Source: Deltaproteobacteria bacterium (GTDB lineage Bacteria > Myxococcota_A > UBA9160 > SZUA-336). From it: DNA of 64,000 nt. Shown here in pieces: positions 9,224 to 17,263 of this stretch (position 1 is its first letter; each line of letters begins with the position of its first letter). The notes under the pieces are model-generated. The model was not told the DNA's origin. It saw only the letters and a program-made list of their open reading frames with translations, and did no database searches. The translations under genes and the position numbers were made by a program. Where the stretch lies: contig JAJDAK010000021.1 in NCBI GenBank assembly GCA_029261895.1, forward strand, positions 60,358 through 124,357, given 5' to 3'.

Positions 9224-9660
9224 TGTTACTACCGGCGATCACTGACGAGAATCTGGCATTCTGGGAGGGTACACGCAAAGGCGTGCTCCGAGTTCAACGC
9301 TGCCAGGATACCCAGCGCTTGATCTTCCCACCGCGCGCGCGAAGCCCTTGGGGTGCGCGGCGAGTACCGGAATGGACCGACGTTTCCGGTCGCGGAAAAA
9401 TCTGGTCCTTCGTCGTACCCCATCCGCCGTTGCTGCCGGAATTCGATAAGTATGCGCCCTACAACGTTGTGTTGATTGAACTCGAAGAAGACTCAAAGCT
9501 TCGACTGGTCGGGAATCTAGTCACGAGCGCGGGTGCCAAGATCAATTCGGGCGATCCTGGCAGCATTCAAATCGGTGCGGAGGTTCGTGTCGTCTTTGAG
9601 CGCATCAACGAAGACATCACGTTGCCACGTTGGGTTCTAAGCGGACCAGAGTTCGACTAG
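9223..9660 (+). CDS. DUF35 / OB-fold acyl-CoA-associated protein with degraded zinc ribbon
   Basis: 145-aa OB-fold protein that probably forms a complex with the thiolase-like protein encoded immediately upstream. Recognisable parts are the N-terminal helix ITDENLAFWEGTRKGVLRVQ and the OB-fold segments GRGKIWSFVVPHPPLLPEFD and PYNVVLIELEE. DUF35 proteins normally have a four-cysteine rubredoxin-like ribbon after VQRC; here the text is RCQDTQRLIFPPRARSPWG, leaving only one of four cysteines. ATG 9223 shares bases with the thiolase stop (TGATG), indicating translational coupling, and agrees with family length. It overlaps the convergent isochorismatase-fold gene by 24 bp. Confidence 0.85.
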   Translation: MLLPAITDENLAFWEGTRKGVLRVQRCQDTQRLIFPPRARSPWGARRVPEWTDVSGRGKIWSFVVPHPPLLPEFDKYAPYNVVLIELEEDSKLRLVGNLVTSAGAKINSGDPGSIQIGAEVRVVFERINEDITLPRWVLSGPEFD

Positions 9661-10254
9661 CTCATCTGTCGTGACAAGCGTTGCGACCGCGCCAAGCGTG
9701 TTCGCGAATACCGCGTCCACGTACTCCTGAGGAAACCCCGCGACAGCGTCACGTGGAATCACCATTTGATACGATGCATTCACTGCATCAAACGCAAAGT
9801 TTTGTATCGCTACATTGACCGTTACACCAACACCGACGATCGTCGTCACGCCTAAGTTGCGCAGCACGTAGTCGAGTTCTGTGCCCTGAAACGGTGACAG
9901 TCCATGCAGACGCGTCATGACAATGTCGGACGCCGCGGTCTTGATTTCAGGAACCAGTTCAGCGGCATACGAGCCCGGGATCAACTGCAGCTTTGCCTTC
10001 GCCATGTATTGAAAAATTCGACCGTTGGTATTCGCGCCTTGAGCGTCTGCGCGCCGCTCAGCAAGGCAATGGATAATCGGCACACCGGCGTTGCGCGCGA
10101 CCTTGACCAGCCGCGCCATATTGGGAATAGCCAGCTTCGCAGCCGCGGCGAGTTCAGAAAGCGCGGAACCCTCCCCGACTACGCCGTTCTGTACTTCCTG
10201 TGTCACCAACGCAGTGGTCGCAGGATTCAGCAGGTCTTCTAGATTCAATGCCAT
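9637..10254 (-). CDS. Isochorismatase-fold cysteine-hydrolase-like protein
   Basis: Alpha/beta protein of the isochorismatase/nicotinamidase fold, 205 aa. It has ALVTQEVQNGVVG where the catalytic Asp strand lies, FQGTELDYVLRNLGVTTIVGV (cis-peptide region), and SYQMVIPRDAVAGFPQEY. The usual catalytic cysteine of the motif NxCV reads VNVAIQ, and the Asp and Lys positions read Glu and Arg, so the classical Asp-Lys-Cys triad is not visible. It may be a non-hydrolytic or altered subgroup. AGGA lies 9 nt before ATG 10254. It is last in a minus-strand group with the ThDP-like gene 16 bp upstream. Confidence 0.85.
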   Translation of the reverse strand: MALNLEDLLNPATTALVTQEVQNGVVGEGSALSELAAAAKLAIPNMARLVKVARNAGVPIIHCLAERRADAQGANTNGRIFQYMAKAKLQLIPGSYAAELVPEIKTAASDIVMTRLHGLSPFQGTELDYVLRNLGVTTIVGVGVTVNVAIQNFAFDAVNASYQMVIPRDAVAGFPQEYVDAVFANTLGAVATLVTTDELVELWSA

Positions 10255-10270
10255 ACGGAGATTCCTATCA

Positions 10271-11545
10271 TCACCGCAGCGATGAAGGCAAATCTAGCTC
10301 CGGCCAAGCAACCACCGGCCCGGCGACTTCGATCAATGCATCGCTATCATCGGCATCGATCGGGATTTGAATCAGCTCCACTTCTTCCGATTGGAGCGCG
10401 CGCTCTAGTAATTCGTGTAACTGCTCAACACGCTGATAACGCGCATCATATTGTCGAGAGAAATCCCAGACCACGAGAGGAAACGCGATGCCGAGGCGTT
10501 TCGCTTCGAAAATCAACTCAGCATTTATCGGGTGCAGTGGTGCATCCGTCACCGCGATCACAGCTGCGCCCGGATCACGCAGCTTTTCAGCGATCGCGGC
10601 CGCGACTGCAAAACCCGGTATCGCATAGGCGGGAACCACGGCGCTTCCGACCCGGGCTGTCGGAAACGCGCGAGCAATCCAAAAACCCGACACCCCTGGA
10701 TCCGCAAAAATCCGGTCTCCCCGCGCGAGATCGACGATGGCACGACCCGGCGAGAGAGGCAGCGAAGTCTTTTCACGGAGCGGCATACAGACGGCCGACA
10801 TCCGCTGCATGAATTCGTTGCTTTCGACTTTGCGCGTTGGAAAGCGCCAACCTGCCAGGACCGAGGAGAGAGAACCCGGAGGGATGGTCACCGTTGGAGC
10901 TCGGAACCCGTGGAGTTCCGCAGCGTCGGTGCCAGCGGCCATGACCGCGCGTGCCGCGTTCAAGCCGAGGAGATCAAAGTCCTTGGCCTGCAAACCCGCG
11001 GTGCCCATGTGATGTTCGGATTGCCAATTGAACACGCCTTTTGCACCCCAGGTATTCGTAACGCCGAGCCCGGAGCGAGTCGCAAAATTCCGTAAGCTTT
11101 CGATGGCTTGGCCACGTATCACGCCAGGGCCAACCAAGATAAATTCGGGCGGAACATCATGATCGATCTCGACGCCAGTAGGACTTGCGTTCGGCGAGCG
11201 TTCAAACGCGCTGTCTAAGTCCAAGTCGAACTGAAGCGCGAGCGTCCAACACCCAGGATCGCACAGCCGATCGAGTGCACGATTGAGTGTATCCGCCGAA
11301 TTAACGCGAATGTTTTCGATATCTGCCCCCGGCCCCGTCGAAAGAGTCAGACGTTGAGTAGATTCCCAAGCCACACCGGGTCCACATCCTACCCGACCAT
11401 CTGCGCTTGCGAAAAGCTGCAGATACGAGCCGTCCGCAACGATCCGTTCCGGAATGCCATGAAGTGGCGTGTCGGCGCTGGCAAAAAGCTGCGTAGACCC
11501 CGCTCGCTTCAGCGCCGAGGCAATGCCCTCAGCTACGGATCCCAA
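10271..11545 (-). CDS. ThDP-dependent-enzyme-like protein with degenerate cofactor motif
   Basis: About 424 aa with the three-part layout of acetolactate-synthase-like enzymes. There is an N-terminal PYR-like part, a central Rossmann-like part (ILVGPGVIRGQAIESLRNFA), and a C-terminal part (SAVVPAYAIPGFAVAAAIAE, then GIAFPLVVWDFS). The C-terminal region should hold GDG plus about 25 residues plus NN for Mg-ThDP, but reads VTDAPLHPINAELIFEAKRL, so the metal-binding Asn is not recognisable. The N-terminal helix that normally holds the activating Glu also lacks it. The start is uncertain: TTG 11545 gives a 13-bp overlap with the preceding gene; the frame is open to 11632. Function unknown; it could be a structural relative. 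Confidence 0.75.
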   Translation of the reverse strand: MGSVAEGIASALKRAGSTQLFASADTPLHGIPERIVADGSYLQLFASADGRVGCGPGVAWESTQRLTLSTGPGADIENIRVNSADTLNRALDRLCDPGCWTLALQFDLDLDSAFERSPNASPTGVEIDHDVPPEFILVGPGVIRGQAIESLRNFATRSGLGVTNTWGAKGVFNWQSEHHMGTAGLQAKDFDLLGLNAARAVMAAGTDAAELHGFRAPTVTIPPGSLSSVLAGWRFPTRKVESNEFMQRMSAVCMPLREKTSLPLSPGRAIVDLARGDRIFADPGVSGFWIARAFPTARVGSAVVPAYAIPGFAVAAAIAEKLRDPGAAVIAVTDAPLHPINAELIFEAKRLGIAFPLVVWDFSRQYDARYQRVEQLHELLERALQSEEVELIQIPIDADDSDALIEVAGPVVAWPELDLPSSLR

Positions 11546-12228
11546 CGCTCGGGTCCCAGCGGCGTACCCGGACACGCGACCATCATCTCTTCGCGCCAAT
11601 CCGTGCAGGTCTTGCGTGCGCGTTCTCGCCAACGTTGAATGCGCTCGTCATCGGAGCTCAACCAAGCAATATGTGAATCGAGATCCGTCAACCAAATCGT
11701 ACAGACTTCGGTGTCGCTCATGAGCACCTGCCAAAACCCAATGGGTTCATGTCCAAACTGCCGGCGCAGTGGTATCTGCTCATCCCGCAAAGCTGCTAGA
11801 TATTCGAGCGCAGTTCCTGGACGCACGCGGCTTAGCTCATGGACAAATAGCCGCCCACGGAGCTCTCTTGCCGATAGCTCGGCCAGCGTCGGGCTTCCGG
11901 GCGCCGCTTGCAACAGGCGGTCAAAGCCGCCGCTGCGATAGCGATAGGCCTCTTCCCACCAGCTGCGTAGTGATTCGTTCGATTCGCGCTGCAGGTTGGT
12001 ACTCGCACAGAGTCGCCGCCAACCCTCCCAGCCATCGATCAATTCCCATAGATTGATGACCTGTGGCCAGCGACCGGTCGACCCCTGAACGTACCAGGTG
12101 CCAAAGAGCGTCAAGCCACGGTCCGCTGTTTGCTCCGCATCAAAACCAACGACAGATCTTTCCATGTAAGGCACCGCACCCTGGCCGATGATGTCGACCG
12201 TTTCGTGCAGATACAGTGCGGTGCTCAT
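11533..12228 (-). CDS. Conserved hypothetical protein, possibly NIPSNAP-like ferredoxin-like fold
   Basis: 231-aa protein I cannot name confidently. It contains two similar halves: STALYLHETVDI with FGTWYVQGSTGRWPQVINLW, then LFVHELSRVRPGTALEYLAA with IGFWQVLMSDTEVCTIWL. This beta-alpha-beta pattern with alternating Trp/Tyr resembles dimeric alpha-beta barrel (NIPSNAP/DUF) proteins that bind small ligands. It starts at ATG 12228 (a GTG lies 3 nt earlier) and ends overlapping the ThDP-like gene, so the two are probably co-translated. It lies 21 bp from the CBS gene on the same strand. No signal peptide or membrane segment. Confidence 0.6.
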   Translation of the reverse strand: MSTALYLHETVDIIGQGAVPYMERSVVGFDAEQTADRGLTLFGTWYVQGSTGRWPQVINLWELIDGWEGWRRLCASTNLQRESNESLRSWWEEAYRYRSGGFDRLLQAAPGSPTLAELSARELRGRLFVHELSRVRPGTALEYLAALRDEQIPLRRQFGHEPIGFWQVLMSDTEVCTIWLTDLDSHIAWLSSDDERIQRWRERARKTCTDWREEMMVACPGTPLGPERWDP

Positions 12229-12249
12229 CACGCCAGTCTAGCAGGTGGC

Positions 12250-13371
12250 CTAGAAGTTGGCGGACATCCCCGTATCCGGTGTACCGATCGCGGGCATATT
12301 GAAGACTCGGCCCAACGCGATTACTGCGCTCAGCAAACGAACTTCGCTCACCAGCCCAATCGTTGTACCATCGTTGTCAACGACCGGCATCGCACCGAAG
12401 CGATTGGTGAGAAAATGCTCCACGATTTCGTCGAGCCCTGCTTCAGGCACCACAGTCTTTGGCTTCTTTGTCATGATTGATACGACCGGGCGTGCGAACG
12501 CGTCGCGAAGGCCATCATTGGTCGCTTTAATCGGTAACAAGTGATCCATGAGACGTCCCGTCCCAACCGATCCCTCGATACGGTAAAGCGGTAACGACGG
12601 CGGTGGGAGTTCGCGAAGGATATCGCGGTCCGAGAGAATTCCCTCGAGTTTCCCACATGAGTCCAGCACAACGACATGTCTGTCGATACTGCGGCGGATC
12701 TTTTGAATCGCGGACTCAATGGTTTCATCGGCCGATACGATCGGGATCTCGTTCGAAAGTACGTCCGTCGCACGGCTCATTTCATCACCCAGCAACATGT
12801 CCGTCGGTTGATCATCGGCTAGCCCGTACGCCAGATCCATCAAGCGCCATCGCCGGCTCGTGGCACCCCGACGGGCCAAGCGCAAGAACTCGAATAGCAG
12901 GAAACATTTGACAATGTCTGTCGTGGTTAGGATTCCGACGAGCTTGCCCGCGCCTTTGTCCGGCTGAACAACAGGCAGGCAGTCGATGCGGCGATTCATC
13001 ATGATCTCAACCGCTTCGTAGATACTCTGACTCGGAGAGACCGATAATCCAGCCGGTGTTGCGATTGCGGCCAACGGCGTCTCATGGGTCATCGCATCGA
13101 TATCGCGAACCGGTACCTCCCCCATCACATAACCCTTCGAGTAGACACGCAACAAATCACGATCGGAGACCACACCCACCAAATAGCCTGAGTGTGCGAG
13201 GGGAACGTGGCGAATTTGGTATTTTTTGAACAACACGGCGGCATCCCGAATCGGATCGTCGGGGTGTAGCGTATACGGACTGATCGTCATCATATCCGCC
13301 ACTGTCCGCACGGTCCGCGTGAAGACCTCACGTCCCTGGTAGAGATTCTCGACGATATCCAATAGGCGCAT
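12250..13371 (-). CDS. CBS-domain protein with four CBS motifs
   Basis: 373-aa protein built of two Bateman modules, likely an adenine-nucleotide-sensing regulator. CBS motifs are visible at VADMMTISPYTLHPDDPIRD with YLVGVVSDRDLLR, at LSVSPSQSIYEAVEIMM with LVGILTTTDIVK, at IPIVSADETIESAIQKI with EGILSDRDILREL, and at VSIMTKKPKTVVPEAGLDE with IGLVSEVRLL. No catalytic domain is fused, so it either regulates a partner or acts on its own. ATG 13371 has AGGA 8 nt upstream; a TTG two codons earlier also exists. Upstream is a 127-bp AT-rich gap on the way to the CoA-transferase gene. Confidence 0.9.
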   Translation of the reverse strand: MRLLDIVENLYQGREVFTRTVRTVADMMTISPYTLHPDDPIRDAAVLFKKYQIRHVPLAHSGYLVGVVSDRDLLRVYSKGYVMGEVPVRDIDAMTHETPLAAIATPAGLSVSPSQSIYEAVEIMMNRRIDCLPVVQPDKGAGKLVGILTTTDIVKCFLLFEFLRLARRGATSRRWRLMDLAYGLADDQPTDMLLGDEMSRATDVLSNEIPIVSADETIESAIQKIRRSIDRHVVVLDSCGKLEGILSDRDILRELPPPSLPLYRIEGSVGTGRLMDHLLPIKATNDGLRDAFARPVVSIMTKKPKTVVPEAGLDEIVEHFLTNRFGAMPVVDNDGTTIGLVSEVRLLSAVIALGRVFNMPAIGTPDTGMSANF

Positions 13372-13498
13372 GTCCAAATCCTACACTGTGTTGTGTTTAC
13401 CCCATCGGCTAATCCACCCAAAATAATAGTCAAAATAGATAAACATATGGTTATATTTGATCAGGGCTGGCGAGAAACGACGTCGCTGTCCACAAACG

Positions 13499-14752
13499 TC
13501 AGCGACACACCACACCAGCTTGGCGCAACTCAGCGATCGCCGTGTCATCTAGATCAAGCAACTGGCGCAGGAGTTCATCTGTGTCATGGCCGAGCGATGG
13601 GAAACGTCGCACAGGACCTTCCGCAACTTTCGAGAGCTTAACCGGATTCCCCACGACCAGCAGAGGGTCGCCACCATCGGGTCGCGGCACTTCGATCAAC
13701 ATATTTCGCGTTTCCACATGGGGATCGCGACGTAGATCATCCGCGGTATTGCTCGGGCCGGCCGCGACCCCGTTTGATGCGAGCGCGTGAGCCGCTTCGA
13801 GTTTGGTCATGTCGCGAGCCCAGGTTTCGATCGCGGGGCGGATCAATGTTTCAAGCTGCTCCGACCAGCTTGCGCGAGTGGCCAAGCGTTCATCTTTCAA
13901 CCAGTCCTGCCGCCCAACGATTTCAGCGAGCTTCTCAAACTGATGTTCGCGAATGACTTCGATAATGAAATAGCCGTCGCTGGCCTTAAACCCCGCAATG
14001 ATGCCGTAGCCTCCCCCACCCTGCTGAAACGACGGCACGCCCATCGACGCCATGAACGGAACCATATCGGCCATCGCAATCATTGAATCGTACATACAGA
14101 TATCCACCTGTTGTCCCAATCCTGTCCGCTCGCGATGGCGAAGAGCCGCTAGCGTGCCGATCACCGCGAACATCGCGCTCCCAATATCGCCAAGTGCGCC
14201 CGCCACAAGCACCGGTGGCGCTTCATCGGACTTGCGAATGGCCTCGTAGAAACCAGCCATCGCCTCAGGGATTGGCGCGTAGGCGGGCCAATCGTAGTAC
14301 GGCGTTTCCGGATCGTGTCCAAAGCCGGAAACGGAAAGATAGATCACCGACGGGTCTTGCTTCGAAATTTCATCGTAGCCCAACCCAAGTCGTCCCATGG
14401 TTCCCGGTCGAAAGTTTTCCGCAACGATGTCGAAGTGCGGAACCAGATCCAAAAACAACTCACGTCCTGCATCGGACTTGAGATCAATGCCGATGCTCTT
14501 TTTCCCGAGGTTATTACGTAGATACGTTGCACCCACTTCGCGACCATCGGTGTCCACAAGCTTGGGATTTGCACCGCGGCCGGATTCACCATGTTCGGGA
14601 TGTTCGACCTTAACGACGTCCGCGCCAAGATGAGCCATCAACTGCGTTGCATAGGGGAGCGCTTGCATCTGCTCAGCCGCAAGCACACGAATACCATCGA
14701 GCGGTTTTCCCCAGTGCTCGCGCTCGGCGTGCTTAACTTCGTCGGTTTTCAT
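13499..14752 (-). CDS. CaiB/BaiF family CoA-transferase (class III)
   Basis: Class III CoA-transferase of 417 aa that moves CoA between carboxylic acids, probably activating a substrate of the neighbouring beta-oxidation genes. Landmarks are KPLDGIRVLAAEQMQALPYA, LGADVVKVEHPEHGESGRG, RNNLGKKSIGIDLKSDAGRE, FDIVAENFRPGTMGRLGLGY and the catalytic aspartate in VAGALGDIGSAMFAVIG. The open frame runs to 15007 but only antisense sequence of the divergent dehydrogenase precedes ATG 14752, which has GGGTGA about 8 nt upstream. It is divergent from the dehydrogenase at 14787 with 34 bp between starts. Confidence 0.92.
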   Translation of the reverse strand: MKTDEVKHAEREHWGKPLDGIRVLAAEQMQALPYATQLMAHLGADVVKVEHPEHGESGRGANPKLVDTDGREVGATYLRNNLGKKSIGIDLKSDAGRELFLDLVPHFDIVAENFRPGTMGRLGLGYDEISKQDPSVIYLSVSGFGHDPETPYYDWPAYAPIPEAMAGFYEAIRKSDEAPPVLVAGALGDIGSAMFAVIGTLAALRHRERTGLGQQVDICMYDSMIAMADMVPFMASMGVPSFQQGGGGYGIIAGFKASDGYFIIEVIREHQFEKLAEIVGRQDWLKDERLATRASWSEQLETLIRPAIETWARDMTKLEAAHALASNGVAAGPSNTADDLRRDPHVETRNMLIEVPRPDGGDPLLVVGNPVKLSKVAEGPVRRFPSLGHDTDELLRQLLDLDDTAIAELRQAGVVCR

Positions 14753-14786
14753 ACGCAATTCACCCGTGCCGCCTATAATACGTGAG

Positions 14787-15962
14787 ATGAACTTTGAATT
14801 CTCCGCTGCGGAAAAACAGTTTGAGGCCGAGGTCGAGACGTTTCTCGCCCAGAACCATTCGGCTGAAGTGATGGACCCGAACCCGGAGCAGCTATCCCAG
14901 ACCGTTGAAACTCCAGCCAAGCGCGCGTTCATGCAGAAACTCGCTGAAAAAAGCTGGCTTGGAATGACGTGGCCGGCGGAATTCGGCGGCGCGGAACGTG
15001 ATGGCATCTACGATTTTCTGCTCACCGAAGCGCTTTCGCGCGTTGGCGCACCACAACCTGGAAAAGGCGTCGGCATCGTCGGCAAAACGATTATCCGCCA
15101 CGGCAACGAACGACTCAAACGTGAGTTCCTACCTAAGATTATTCGTGGCGAAGTCGAATTCGCGATTGGGTACAGCGAACCACAGGCGGGCTCGGACGCG
15201 GCCGCGATGTCGCTCCGCGCATTGCGCGATGGCGAGGGCTGGCGACTTCAAGGACAGAAAACCTGGACCACTTCGGCGCATTTCGCTGACTGGTATTGGG
15301 TGGGCGCCCGCACGGACCCGGATTCGAAACATCAGGGCATCACGTTATTTCTGGTACCGATGAATCACCCGGGGCTTGAAATCCGGCCTACGTGGACGAT
15401 CGGTGACGAACGAACCAATGAAGTCTTCTTCGACAATGTCTGGGTCTCCGATGACTACGTCGTCGGAGACGTCAACGCGGGCTGGACCTACATCTGTGAA
15501 GCACTCGACCTCGAACGTTTCGCCATGTTGCCTGTAGGACCGCTCGAGAAGAAGGTCGAAGCGCTGATCGATTACGTGGCGAGCACCCGCCGAGACGATA
15601 AGGCACTCCGCGACGATGCGATCGCGCGTCGTGAGGTAGCGCAGTTAGCGACGCGGCTCGAAGTCACACGGGGCTTGCAGCGCCGTGTGATCAGTGAAGC
15701 CATGCGGGGCGGCGTGCCGACGGTCGAATCGTCGATGTACAAACTCTTTCTTTCCGAAACCGGACAACAGGTTGCGAACAAAGCGCTGGATTTGATGGGC
15801 GCGTCCGGAACCTTGAAACCCGGGGTCGATGACGCACCGATCGGTGGTCGCTTCGAACGCTCCTACCGGTACACCGTGGTGGATACGATCGGTGGCGGAA
15901 CGTCCGAGATCCAGAAGAATATCATCGGACGCCGAGGCCTCGGTCTACCTAAAAATTTCTAG
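14787..15962 (+). CDS. Acyl-CoA dehydrogenase (first of a tandem pair)
   Basis: FAD-dependent acyl-CoA dehydrogenase, 391 aa. Family segments: SWLGMTWPAEFGG, EFAIGYSEPQAGSDAAAMSL (FAD/substrate strand), WRLQGQKTWTTSAHFADWYW and the C-terminal TIGGGTSEIQKNIIGRRGLG. The position equivalent to the catalytic Glu of MCAD reads Gly here (GGGT instead of YEGT). A Glu in LDLERF lies where isovaleryl-CoA dehydrogenase keeps its base. ATG 14787 matches the start of its tandem paralogue. The paralogue at 16075 is very similar throughout, so the two may form a heteromer as some actinobacterial FadE pairs do; that is inference. Confidence 0.92.
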   Translation: MNFEFSAAEKQFEAEVETFLAQNHSAEVMDPNPEQLSQTVETPAKRAFMQKLAEKSWLGMTWPAEFGGAERDGIYDFLLTEALSRVGAPQPGKGVGIVGKTIIRHGNERLKREFLPKIIRGEVEFAIGYSEPQAGSDAAAMSLRALRDGEGWRLQGQKTWTTSAHFADWYWVGARTDPDSKHQGITLFLVPMNHPGLEIRPTWTIGDERTNEVFFDNVWVSDDYVVGDVNAGWTYICEALDLERFAMLPVGPLEKKVEALIDYVASTRRDDKALRDDAIARREVAQLATRLEVTRGLQRRVISEAMRGGVPTVESSMYKLFLSETGQQVANKALDLMGASGTLKPGVDDAPIGGRFERSYRYTVVDTIGGGTSEIQKNIIGRRGLGLPKNF

Positions 15963-15986
15963 ATAAATCATATATTTACGCGGTCT

Positions 15987-16013
15987 TTGACGGCCATGAC
16001 TATTTACTATACG
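15987..16013 (+). promoter_or_regulatory. Possible sigma70-like promoter between the tandem dehydrogenases
   Basis: TTGACG at 15987-15992 and TATACG at 16008-16013 lie in an AT-richer 112-bp gap upstream of the second dehydrogenase. The spacer is 15 bp, shorter than the optimal 17, so this is only a candidate. It would allow the second dehydrogenase and the genes after it to be expressed apart from the first. Confidence 0.25.
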
Positions 16014-16074
16014 CTACGTATCGTATTGCCTTTCTACCCTCCGTCACACGGCGCGGAAAGAAGGAGGATCAAGC

Positions 16075-17256
16075 TTGGATTTCGAGTTCACCGACGCGGA
16101 AAAAGCATTCTCAACTGAAGTCGAAAAGTTCCTCGACACGCACCAAGACCCCGAAGTGATGGACGTGACGCGAGAAAACATGGCGCAAATCGTCGATACG
16201 CCAGCACGCCGCGCGTTCATGAAGAAACTCGCCGACAAAGGTTGGCTCGGCATCACCTGGCCCAAGGAATACGGCGGCCAGGATGGCGCCGGTGTCTATG
16301 AGTACATCTTGAACGAAGCACTGGCCCGACGCGGCGCACCGCAGATCGGCAAAGGCGTTGGCATCATCGGCAAAACATTGATCCGCCACGGCAGCGATAA
16401 ACTCAAAAAGGAATTCCTGCCCAAAATACTCAACGCCGAAGTCGAGTTCGCGGTCGGTTACAGCGAACCGCAGGCAGGTTCAGATGCCGCGAATATGCAA
16501 TTGCGCGCGATTCGCGAAGGCGACGAATGGGTGATGAACGGTCAGAAAATTTTCACCACTTCCGCACATTTTGCAGATTGGTATTGGGTCGGCGCACGCA
16601 CGGACATGGACGCCCCCAAACACCATGGCATCACCCTCTTCCTCGTACCCATGAATCATCCCGGGATCACGGTGCAAGCCATGCCCACGATCGGCGATGA
16701 AATCACCAACCAGGTTTTCTTCGACAACCTGCGTATTCATAACGACTACGTCGTCGGTGATCTGAATAAAGGTTTCCAGTACATCTCGGAGGCGCTCGAC
16801 CTCGAACGTTTCACGATGTTTACTTTCTCACCCATTGAGCAGCGAGTCGAGGAATTGGTCGACTACCTACGTGACGCTAAGCGAGACGGTAAAAAATTTC
16901 GCGACGACGCGGTCGTGCGCCAAAAGGTGGCGCAGATTGCAACGCAGACCGAAGTTGCCCGCGGTCTGGGTTTAAACTTCGTCCACCAGTCCACAAAGGG
17001 GGGCAAGCCGCCCACCTGCGAGGCCTCGGAGTACAAACTCTACGCGACCGGACTTTCGCAGCGCGTTGCAAATGCGTCGCTCGACATCGCGGGAGCCGGC
17101 GGTGCGCTGCGGGTACACACCAAAGAAGCGCCGCTTCGTGGCCGTCCCGAGCTGAGCTATCGCTACACCGTCATCGATACGATTGGTGGCGGTGCATCTG
17201 AAATTCAGAAGAACATCATCGCGCGACGCAAACTCGGTTTGCCCAAGAATTTCTAG
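16075..17256 (+). CDS. Acyl-CoA dehydrogenase (second of a tandem pair)
   Basis: 393-aa acyl-CoA dehydrogenase, a clear paralogue of the gene at 14787 (compare GWLGITWPKEYGG, EFAVGYSEPQAGSDAANMQL, FTTSAHFADWYWVGARTD, TIGGGASEIQKNIIARRKLG). It shares the Gly in place of the MCAD-type catalytic Glu and the alternative Glu in ALDLERF. The start is TTG 16075: AAGGAGG lies 7 nt upstream and the first residues DFEFTDAEKAFSTEVEKFL align with the paralogue, so no ATG is needed. The CoA-transferase gene begins 7 bp after its stop, making this the first gene of a compact operon to 21332. Confidence 0.93.
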   Translation: MDFEFTDAEKAFSTEVEKFLDTHQDPEVMDVTRENMAQIVDTPARRAFMKKLADKGWLGITWPKEYGGQDGAGVYEYILNEALARRGAPQIGKGVGIIGKTLIRHGSDKLKKEFLPKILNAEVEFAVGYSEPQAGSDAANMQLRAIREGDEWVMNGQKIFTTSAHFADWYWVGARTDMDAPKHHGITLFLVPMNHPGITVQAMPTIGDEITNQVFFDNLRIHNDYVVGDLNKGFQYISEALDLERFTMFTFSPIEQRVEELVDYLRDAKRDGKKFRDDAVVRQKVAQIATQTEVARGLGLNFVHQSTKGGKPPTCEASEYKLYATGLSQRVANASLDIAGAGGALRVHTKEAPLRGRPELSYRYTVIDTIGGGASEIQKNIIARRKLGLPKNF

Positions 17257-17263
17257 CTCGCCC

